NCBI GenBank assembly: GCA_032158295.1 | Contig: CM063264.1 | Span: forward strand, 12,013,758 to 12,077,757 | DNA from: Pycnopodia helianthoides | Lineage: Eukaryota > Echinodermata > Asteroidea > Forcipulatida > Asteriidae | DNA: 64,000 nucleotides | Reading direction: 5' to 3' | Shown: positions 20,839 to 31,700 of the stretch, one piece after another | Numbering within the stretch: position 1 is the first letter of the stretch | Layout of the letters: each line of letters starts with the position of its first letter | Notes under the pieces: generated by a model | The model's database searches: none | What the model was told of the DNA's origin: nothing | What the model saw: only the letters and a program-made list of their open reading frames with translations | Program-made: the position numbers and the translations under genes

Positions 20839-20892
20839 AGATCTAATCATCTAATCATCTAATCATCTAATCATCTGATCATCTAATCATTT
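20839..20892 (+). repeat. 8-bp tandem repeat in the 3' UTR
   Basis: Six copies of ATCTAATC, one with a G, directly after the stop codon of the KIAA1549-like gene. Confidence 0.9.
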
Positions 20893-23138
20893 ATTGTTTT
20901 AAGTGCCCACCACTTTCAATTTATGGCTCTTACCACTATGGCCCTGTATGAAATTCCAGCTTGGGCTTGTGCTTTCAATCAGGCAGACAGATTCCAATCT
21001 AAAGCCAAAGTCCAAGCCATGGTTTTTGATGTAGGGCTTATGTCAAACAAGGCAACTTGCAGGGACCAGTGCAACAGTTGCGTTTTAAATTTACTTTCTG
21101 TCATGTCTAATGTATTAATGAAGTGATACTGTTGCATTTACCTTCAAGTTGCAATCTGTTTAAATTGCAGGGTTAGGCATATGCTCATGAGGCTCATGTT
21201 ACTTGGAGCTTTGGGTTTGGTATTGACTTCACGTTTGATGACTCAGTGTGACTGTAAATATTTGCTGTTGTTTAGTTTTGTCATCTTGCTGTGTGAATTG
21301 CACTTAACCTGTCAGTGTTAATTTATTTGCATAATAAGCCAATTCATTCTTTTATCTGATATTTCAAGTTGCCTCTTGAAACAAGATTTTACTTGATGTT
21401 TGATACTTTTAAACATTAAAACAAAACAGAACCCAGCTGGTTAAAAAGTTCAATTTGCATCTATTGTTGAGAGTTTAAATGAGTTCAAAATTAATACAGA
21501 AGACACTGTATGATCAACTTGGATCAATCTTAATATTAGGGAATATTAATGTTTGAATTAAATGGAGACTGTATTCAAATTATATATTCAAATTTTATTT
21601 AAATTTTCAGATTGATTATTCTTAGTGTTTTTAATTAAAGTGTGCTTTTAAACTTGAACTTATTGCTGAAAAATTATCTTCTTTACAAAGTTATAAGATT
21701 ATTATCTTGTGCATTTTTAGAGATGTGGAAATTTACAGTCCTTTCAAACTTGTAATGTTATTCCACAATTATTTGCAACTTTACATCAATTTCTGCCAGT
21801 GCTTGTTATTAGAGGGGTGCATTTTCAAAAAATCCCCAGAACATTTCTATTATATTGTTTGTTCATTATGTATTTATTGATTATTTATTTAATATTTAAT
21901 TTCCAGGGTTTAAAGTATAAGCTGATATGCCTCGTACTTATTGTTTATTTATTTAAATCTTTGAACATCTGCCAAATCGAGTGCCCTAATTTACTGAACT
22001 GGGTATAACATCTGTTTTTATATTGTAGTCCAATTTTTAGTTTCATTTTATCGTCCTATTTATTTACTATCAAAGGTGGAGGGCGAGCCTGCCACTATGA
22101 GATGAAATGAACAAAGAACCAAAGAGAATTCTACGACGAAATGTTTATTTTTGATCAAAGGAGTCCATGGATGAAGAGCTGAGATTTGTTTTAAGTTTAT
22201 GGACAAAAAGTTAAATAACATTTTTTCGTGCAAATTAGTCAATTATTTTTTGTATATTTTTTCCAGAAAGCAAGATTAATTATTCTTTTTTGATAAGCTA
22301 CACACCAAAATGAGTTTATAAGTAGTCTACTGTGAATTAAACCAGAAAACGGTGGTAATTATTTCATTTTAAAATCTTACAGAGTACTCTGGTAATTAAC
22401 AATTTAGTTTACGTTATTCTCCAGTACTGTAAAAATGAAACTATAAGTTGTGGAGATAATTCTTTAACAGTTAAAGACAAAGTACAAGATAGTTATTTAT
22501 CAAGAACACAATTTGAAAGCTCCCTAACTATAAATTCATAACACTACCAGTCCACCACAGATTATGACTTCAGTTACTTTGCTTTCTCTCTCAATACCCC
22601 TTTAACGCTTACATAGTGAAGTATGTGAGGGTTGGTGGAACTATAGCAATGAGGTACACGTTGAGGTGTTTGTTTGTTTGTTTGTTTGTTTGTTTACTTT
22701 GGGGTTGGGCGAACTGACCCAAATAACAATGTTTTAACCGCAGAGAGATCTTTGATTCTTTGCAAAATGATTGTATTAAAACATTTCCCTAATTTTATAA
22801 ATTATTTACTTTAAATTTAAAGTTGAAACATTCATTGATCCACTCCTCAAAATCTTACTTAAAATATTAAAATAATTAGCCCATTCGAATTAAAATGACA
22901 CAATGTAATGCCAATCTTTAGTTAATCTGGTTTTGAACACTTATTATTATTATTATTATTATTATTTTTTTTTTGGGGGGGGGGGAGGTCGTTCCAACAA
23001 GTTTACATAAAATAGTGAGCAAATGTTTTGATCAAAAGAGTTGCTTGCTGAAATGGCATCCGGTGCACATTTCACATTAAGCCCGCATGCCCCTGCACCA
23101 TTAGCTTCTTTTATCCTCATATCCTGTATTAAGACATC

Positions 23139-23388
23139 TGGGCCCAATTTCATGGCTCTGCTTACCGTAAGCAAAGAATCGGCGCTTGCGGAAGCAGGGA
23201 ATTCCGCGCTTACGTCAAGCGTATTTCACGGGTTAGCGGGGAATTTCGGCTTGTGCGCGTGCGTACTCCACGTTACTAGGCATTCTACGCTTACACAGCT
23301 AGCGCAGAAATTCGGCGCTTGAACAGTAAGCGGAGAATGGTCACCGCAAGCGCAGAATTCGGCGGTAAGCAGAGCCATGAAATTGGGC
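23139..23388. mobile_element. Foldback MITE, GGGCCCAATTTCAT family
   Basis: Nearly perfect terminal inverted repeats: GGGCCCAATTTCATGGCTCT at the left and its complement at the right (AGAGCCATGAAATTGGGCCC). The GC-rich interior repeats GCGCTTACG/GCAGAATTC words. It directly abuts a SINE. Confidence 0.88.
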
Positions 23389-23390
23389 CC

Positions 23391-23515
23391 TGCTCTAGCA
23401 ATGCAAAGGTCGTGGGTTCGAATTCCACCGAGTGATTTGCCTGGGGATTTTTTTCCTGAGCTCGTTAAAGTACTGAGTATACATGTACAGTGCTTAATAC
23501 ACATCGATGTAAGGG
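23391..23515 (+). mobile_element. tRNA-derived SINE, 3' part
   Basis: B-box GTGGGTTCGAATTCCACC, then a body AAAGTACTGAGTATACATGT...CAGTGCTTAATACACATCG typical of a SINE tail. The tRNA head is missing, apparently at the junction with the MITE. Confidence 0.7.
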
Positions 23516-24194
23516 TAAAACCAAATTAAACTAATTTATCCTCTCCCAATCATATTAGCCTATAATAATAACCTTGCGTTATCATAGTAAATTACACTAA
23601 AGAGAAAGCGTATTCCAATTCATTACTGATTTGGATTGTACTTCCAGAACAGAAATTGCATTTTGTTGCAAAGTGAATTGATTACATAACCGTTTGTTCT
23701 GGTAAACCATTCTTCACAATCGGGGTTTGACATTCTTTCTTTTGACCAGTTTCGCCCTTCATTCCAATTAGTGTCAGGGCCAGAGGGTATAGAGCGCCTA
23801 AGGTGCAAGATAGGGGTTGCAACAAGAGTTACTCGTTGAAATAGCGTCCAGTGCACATTATTTTCACAAGTCGGCCCGAGTTGCCCAACTTGCACCTTGG
23901 GCGTTCCATGATCTTTGGCAGGGCGTGATCAGAGTGAAACCTTGTGATTCAAATGCGCGCGCTCTTGGCTGGACGTACAGGTTAAGGTCTCGTACACTGT
24001 GTCGGTAGGACCTGCAGCAAGAACTGCATTTCAATTTACCAATTTATAGGCAACCATTATGGACTGCACTTGAATGTTCACGAAAGATTGTGTTAGCGGC
24101 ATGGATGCTAGTGGTGACAGTTGATACGGTGAGTTCAACTAAAGACATAAACGGAGCATAATTATTGCCACGGTGTTGATATTAATTTGAGGAG

Positions 24195-24252
24195 TATTTG
24201 TTGTGCTTAGCTAGTTTTTGTGCTTAAGCAGCTCTATGAAATTGAGCCCTTA
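24195..24252. mobile_element. Half copy of the GGGC(C/T)CAATTTCAT MITE
   Basis: TTGTGCTTAAGCAGCTCTAT followed by GAAATTGAGCCC is one terminus only; no partner terminus nearby. Confidence 0.6.
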
Positions 24253-25663
24253 TCTATGGGTTGTCATTAGTTTAATTAACCCTCTTGCTGTCTGGCCATT
24301 CAATACCATTCAAGTGGTTTTGAATGATAGATAAACTATGTCAGCCTGCAATATGATACCATGAGGGAATGCATACGTACACAGTCTGACAGTACACAGT
24401 TCTGTGCACAGTTGTGCCACCGTACACAACCTTGGCAGTCGAATGGTTTCAAATGGTTGGTCAACTCACTGAAAATTTTTGCCAAGAGTCATTGAGATTA
24501 GGAGGGTTAAGGGACGAAGGATTGATAATCTATTTAGTAAACCTCTACTTATTATTCTACAACAATGACTTTATTACTTAATCCATAAATGCAAAACTAA
24601 ACATTCTAGAAATTCACGGACGTAACATTTTGCAGTGTGATACTGTTATGTTACTTTTAAAGTTGATAGTGATATTGACAATGCCACGATAGCATATGAG
24701 CTAGCTATTTTACGTTATTTTTGGCCCAGTATTTTACCCCTGTATCTGCTATATTTGTACATAAATAAAGCGAGACGGAAACTTCAATATTTATTCATTG
24801 TAATTACTCAAAACGTCGACTCGGAGTCCTTGTCTTGATGTAAAACTTTGGTTCTTTCTTTCACAAATTGCGCCCTCTAGGTCAGCTCATAGGCGAGTCT
24901 TGTTAAACAACACAGGGCTAATGTCTGGGAGGCGGTCTAGTTCATTCAACATTCCAACCAATTACTGTATTGACTATTACAAAGGCTAACTTTACTTAAT
25001 AACATTCTTTAAATTCTCAGACAAAATACTTTAAATCAGAAGTCTTGCAGCAGACGCTGTAAAATTGTTTTAAATCTAACATTACGAGTTTGACTGGAAC
25101 ACTTTCACGTAAAATACATTTCATTTTACACAAACGACCGAGGATTTTACAAATTAAATGTAGATTGAATCACTTCTCCTGTAGGTTGATAATGTTGCAA
25201 TAACATTGTTTCAAGTAATTTAAAATACATAAAAGCCTATACACTAAATTTATATCATTGACTTAATTATTAAACAAGCAATCTAGACTACAAACACGAA
25301 AAATCAAGAATGTATTTTCTTCTCATCATGAAAACTGTTGTTGTTTATAGACTGAAATGTCAGTTTGACCAAATCAGTGATTCAACAGTGTCCAAACTTT
25401 GACCAAATCGATGATTCAACAGTGTCCAAACTTTACAATTTCCAAGATGCAAAGCTAACAGCTTCTGTTGGTAAAAGCTGTCCATCTGGTGAGAAGGCTT
25501 CTGTAGTCAACACCATATCTACAGTTACAGACAGTAAATACATGTGACGAGTTAGTAATAATTATTTTTACCACGCTATAATTAAAAGAGATGACCAAAC
25601 ATCAATGTAAGGATTTAAATTTCAAGCATTCAGTAAAAAACTTCACTACAGACTATTTTTAGT

Positions 25664-25792
25664 TCAGCTCTTACGTGTGGTTGTGTGTGTTGTAGTTCTT
25701 GTCTTAATCTTGAAGGTTGTGAGTGGATGATGCTCTGGCTCTGAAGATGTTGAGATGGGAACAATCCGATTTCTCTTCTCTGAGCTCGTCTT
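25664..25792 (-). CDS. aGPCR C-terminal tail exon
   Basis: It follows NSE in phase 0 through an ATTAG acceptor with a weak pyrimidine tract: KTSSEKRNRIVPISTSS, then a Thr/His/Arg-rich end TTTHTTTRKS and TGA. The short basic Ser/Thr tail offers phosphorylation sites but no PDZ-binding consensus. Confidence 0.55.
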   Translation of the reverse strand, partial: KTSSEKRNRIVPISTSSEPEHHPLTTFKIKTRTTTHTTTRKS

Positions 25793-28700
25793 CTAATTAT
25801 AGTAAATAAACCATAAATAATTATATTTTCTTCATAAAAAATGTATTGCATTATTTATCTTATGATAAGTGTCGTTGCGAATACAAGGTATGTTGATGGT
25901 TATATCAAATGAATCACAGAGAGTGATTTTCTGACTGTCGCCGCACTGCGTATATAAGACAAGTTGAATTAATTTATTGTAGTCACCATTCTTAAAGTTA
26001 ACCTCAGTTTATTAAGTAATAGACCCTTGCACAAAGCACAACGCTGCTGGCACGCTGAGGTCACGCGCACGTTTTTACGCACCAAGAGCAGCTGTCGTCC
26101 AATGATCTGCCCCCTTCTGTATCACTGAGGGTGCTGTTTTTTAGAGTGTGACGTCATGCAAGGGTTCTATGGCCCTTTTCGAATCCACGGCTTCGGCTCC
26201 GGATTGGGCTTCAGGCCCAGTTTTCTTGTCTGAAGCCCTGACCGCAAAGCATGCGTAAGTTAAAATAATTGAGGGAGCCTATAGCTAGCCTGAGCCGATT
26301 TTGGAGCCGAAGCCGTGATTTCGAAAAGGGCTTATGAGTCACATTGATCCCCACCCTAGACGTTCATAAAATAATACAAACCGTGGAGAAGAAGTTTTCA
26401 GCGGTTGATTGCTTGGATATATCTCCCCGCGTCAGTGCCCGTTTCTCTCTACTTCGCTGAATAGCGTTGCGAACCTGTCAAATTATTACCATGTACAACA
26501 ACTATTATATAAGAATCATGCATTCATTGTACTTTCTATGATTTTAGTTATGTAGAATGCGCTTCGCAAAGAATTTCTTATTGTTATTTTCTTAGATTGA
26601 CGTTCGTCACAATATTCATAACAACGCAAAACTTAATTGGCTCGTTGAAATTGTATTCAATCAAAATCAATAGAAAACAAAAGTTTCGATAGTTTTATTA
26701 TATTGGTGACTATCATTAATCATTTTGTTCTTACCTCACTATTGAATGCACAGTAGATTAGAAAGATGAAAACACCCTGCAAAATGATTTCAACGAAGGT
26801 TAAAAAATAATCAAAATAAAACATTTTAATGTAATTTAATTTAACGATTGAATAACATTTTACAAATCAATTGAAAGTTTAAATCGGATGGTTAACCAAT
26901 GATATGGTATCTTTAGAATTGTTGTCTTTGCTTTCTTAGTTATCTGATTCAGGACATTCAAGGAATAAGGTATAACAAAATATTTTGTAACAGTTATTTT
27001 TTAAATTGTTTTTCAAAGGGGTCAGTTAAGAATTGGTCAACTAGAACGGTACCTTAACTATTATTATAAGTGTGTGATTTTATTTTGCATGTAGTTCAAT
27101 GCTGAGACCTACCTGTAGTGCATTGAAGATAACGAAAAGATACTGAAAAATCAATGTCGCTGCATCCTGTGCCATAATACCAAAGATCCACGTCAGTCCA
27201 AGGATGGGCATCAAAAATAGCGCCCCCTTTAGTCCAGCCCTGTATTGAGATAAATGAGATGGAAACATTTTATACAGGGAAAAAAAACAATTCTAAGACT
27301 ATGGTTTATGGTTAGGTTGTATGACTTACTTAACATGGTCGAATTCTTTGTCTTTCTTGGCTGCAGCTGAAGAAACAATGATCCTTACCACCGACGCAAG
27401 AACAAACATATTTACCTTCAAAAGACCAAATGAAAAGGAATGAACTGGTCATAGGAATAATTTAACACTTAAAACATGTACATGGATTATTAGTAGAACT
27501 AAAAGAAGCTCGAGGCCCTTTGGTACTGGGTGTTAACACGTCTACCCGGAGACTGTCTATAAGGAAAACAAATCAGACTTAGATACTTACCAACATGATT
27601 GTCAATGCCGGACCAATAAACGCCCAAATCACACCGCTCTCGATTGATAGCCAGCAACTGTAAACAAACAAATAAACAAATAACAAATAAACAAATAAAC
27701 AAATAAACAAATAAACAAATAAACAAATAAACAAATTAAAAAGCAAATGAACAAACAAAAATAAACAACAAGGATTTGGATGCTTACCTGTATACAGATG
27801 TAACAATATTGGAAAGTTAAAAATCAAAATGTTTACAAACTTATAATTATGGCCCACTGCTACAAAAGATAAAAGGTGACACTACGAAGTGTCAGGTGCA
27901 TTTGCAGGAGGTAAACAAAGGAAACAAGTAATATGAGTAATAATGAACAAAACACAAACATAACAACCCAGATTAATCAGAAATGAGCAGTACAAGAAAC
28001 GACAAAATAGAATCTTGTAGACATGAATAATCGAGCTAAATATTTATATCTGATTAAATTGAGTCCATATCAGGAGTAATTTAAGTCAATTAATTCAAAT
28101 TATTTATACATTTAAACTGTTTACCTTTCAAAGTTGACATAATTTTCCCACCTCGAACCAGCTGCAATGACAACCACAACAGCCGGCGCACCTATAAAGA
28201 AGTAGGGTACACACGGTTAGCATTTCATAAGTGAGGGTGTAAGACAGTTGACAGCAATGACAGTTGATTTGATCGTTTCCCGCACAACAAGCGTAGTGCA
28301 TATAGAGCTTTTACACAACAGTGTGTTGTGCTTGTTTAGGGGCCATTTATTCGTTACTCCACAGAGCTGGTCTCGAGTACACCCTACGTGTAATTACAGT
28401 GCAGAAACTCTCCCAGGTATAAGTACGATACTACAATCACTCAAGTCGGTGCCATATTTATTAGTTATTAATTATGAAAAGGGCAAAGTTTGTTTGTCTC
28501 ACCCCAACCCATGAGCATATATATTATCTTTCTGTCCATTCCACTGTTGAAAACTCGAACAATCTGAAGATAAAGATGCACTCCTTCAACCAACATCCAA
28601 CAAAACATGGCTAGGAAAAAATAATGCATCAGTAGAGCAAACAAACGGCACACGATCTGCAAGGAAACATGTTGACATAATTAACTATACTAAGAATCTC

Positions 28701-31700
28701 TACGATCGAGGTGCAGTCACGTTTTCATAGACAGTTACCATACTAACACCATATAGCTCCATTCTAACATCACTGGCCGTTCAAAAAGTGAATCACCTCG
28801 TGAATTTCTTATCAAACTAAAAATAATTGACATGTAATGTACGGAGCGCTGGAGATGCCATCCAACTTGTTGAGATCCCGACATAATTTACTGCAAAATT
28901 ATGACGTCATAAACGTAAGATGACGACATCCTGAGATGATTTATCTCGGACTGTCGTCTTCAAGATGTATTTCATCCCGGCATGACGACATCCTGAAAGT
29001 AGGATATTGTCTTCTCAATATAATTTATCTGTGTTTGCCGACATCTTGCAGTAAATTATCCCAGGATCTCAACATGTTTGATGGCACTTCCAGAGTTCCG
29101 TAGTAATGCAATATTAGTGGACTTAAATCTTTCCCCTAACGGGCTTCGATTACTGATGTCGTTAAAACAAGTGCATACCGTGATAAGTGATTGGTTCGGG
29201 AACATACCTGACTTTTAGTCGCTAAACCAGACAATAATAAGAGCATCTGAGCAACTAAAAGTGCTACAGATAGATTGATGTGAATCACAACACGATCAGA
29301 CTTCAACAGGGATCTGTGTAAAAAACATTAACAAATAAATAGCACAGTTAGCTCGAAAATATAGCATTTTGTCATCTCATCAGAAAAAGCAACACATTAA
29401 AAGATAAACCACTGGTAACTGACCAACCCTATAGATTCTACGTAATGTTTTCATACTAATAGCAACGGCTTAATTTGAGTTTAACCAATTTTAGACATTA
29501 AAGTTATTTTATTTTGAGAACAAATTGAACATGCATTTGTTTTATCAAAAACACTAAAATTAATTGCAACATAGAAATAATTTGTGTTGATGGAGATTGG
29601 ATTGCAGGCAATTGTTTGTAGATTTTGTATTATATCCTTAAGTTGCATGTTTAGACTTACCGTAAGGCAAGAAAAACCGCGAGTGTAGCCATCAAACCAA
29701 CCAGAGAGAGGCCGCATAAGATGTACGTCAGATTCTTTAAGACACTTTTATCTGTATCTGAAATCTTTATATTGAATAGAGGAGGTTTAATAGGCATGCA
29801 CCAGCAAAAATATTATTATTTTATTTATATATGTATTTATGTACATTTTTGAAATAGCAAACTTATTCTAGTTTCAAATAAACACACCATTTAAAACCAA
29901 CCTGTGAAAGTAAGTCATCAGTTAATACGTAAGTCATGTCTGATTACAACGAGAAACGGTTGATGTTTTGCTTGTATTTTTGTTAATGTTCTTAATGCCC
30001 TTATTTTGAATGCTGTAATCGCAGTAAGCATTGACGAGGTGAAATGATAATAACTTGACCCATTTACCTGGAATGATCGAAGCTGCATAAGAATTCCGAA
30101 ACTAGTTGTGTGATTACAAAAGCAACTAATGGACAATGGCTGGACGTCACTCAAAGAACATCCAAAACCACTCCACTGCATATTACTGATAATAAACAAT
30201 GTATACAACTCATGGTGTTAATATTGGAAATATTTGTATTACTAAATCACAAGGAAAACCAACTGGGTAAATTTTTAATAACTTTGGGTTGAACAAAGAA
30301 AAATTGACTAGAGCGGGACTTGAACCTTTTATCTCCGGAATAACTTGCCTGCATGGAGGTCGCAGGTACAAGTCCCGCTCTAGTATTTTTTTTCTTTGTT
30401 CAACCCAAAATTAGTAATTGTTCATATATGTTTTGTGATATAACTGGTGACTAGTATTAGACACTTATATGTAAGACCTAGAATCAAGAACGGACGCATC
30501 ACGTCCATTAAGGCAACGTTATGACATAGTATAAAATATTCCTTGATATTATGACACTTTTAATAAGTTGAATTTACGAGTGAGAAAAGTTGCCGTGACA
30601 TGCAATATGAAGGAAACTAAAACTCCTACCTTATATTATTTCTATTCAGGAATGAACATACAGGTTCATCTTTTGATGTTCTTTCCTGGACATGAACAAA
30701 ATTAATGATTAATTAAAGAATAAAAGAAATATACATCAAGCACGTCAAAAAAAAACATAATATATTTTTCCTTGTAAGGTAATCCAACTTTCTACATTAA
30801 CTCTTGACTCTATATACTTTGCCAGAAATTATTTGTTTTATTGTTTAAGACGGGTTTATGTTATGATTTATTACCTGAAGAAGCTGAAATGTCAAGTGTA
30901 CAGGTACAGATACGAGCTTGCCGCCAACTTGTAATGAATGAACATCACGTGACTACTCGGTGAATGCATAGACTTACTGAAAAAATACATATTACATTAA
31001 TGTTTAACAGTGTACAAACTATGTTAAGAAACACAAGAAAAGCACTCAGCTCAACGACCAATAGGATTTGCGTTGCGTCTGCGTGAAGAGTAATATTACA
31101 GGCACAACTATCAGAACAGTTGCTTTACGAGTGTCGTTAACACCCCTTTAACATTATCAAAGTATATCAGCCTCACCTTTTTCTTTTACGAAATGGTGGT
31201 GGTATTAGTTCTTGACGTATACGGATAAAAAGTGAGTTTACCTGTCATGTATAAAACTCCCCTTCTTCATCACAATGGTTGTCAAGGCCAAATCCTTATC
31301 ATCTATTAAAATGAAAAAACATATTATAATCAAATCAAACTTCCATTGATAGTTATACATGAATGTTGATTTACTCAAATTCAAGATCATCTGAATATTT
31401 TGCCATTACAAAAATGAAGAATTAAGTTTGATTGATACATGAATGTGATTTTCAAAGGTCACTTAATTGTATTGTTGAACAAAAAATGTTGTTTACCTGT
31501 TTTCAGAGCATCTAACATGTCTGGATCAAGAACTATGGATGTTGCTGACTTGTCAATGACGTTACTAGACGAAGCAACTTCTTCAAACTTGTAAGTTGAA
31601 AGACTCTTTACTTTTAAAACTTCAAATTCTAATTAGGAATCATAAGATGACGTCACTCGATAATGTTTGAGAAACAGAAACTGTTACAATGTAAGTGTAA

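Larger units (their letters stand above)
20831..25663. other. AT-rich intergenic region between the KIAA1549-like gene and the aGPCR
   Basis: Tail-to-tail spacer. Besides the elements listed (22666-22696 TGTT repeat, (TTA)n-T-G run at 22942-22986, MITE, SINE, 25360-25435 two-copy repeat) I see no exon with credible splice sites. ORFs here are short and AT-biased. Confidence 0.7.

Noticed and set aside
23226..23504. 92-codon minus ORF across 23.2-23.5 kb
   Set aside because: Runs through the MITE and SINE; a known artefact of such elements.
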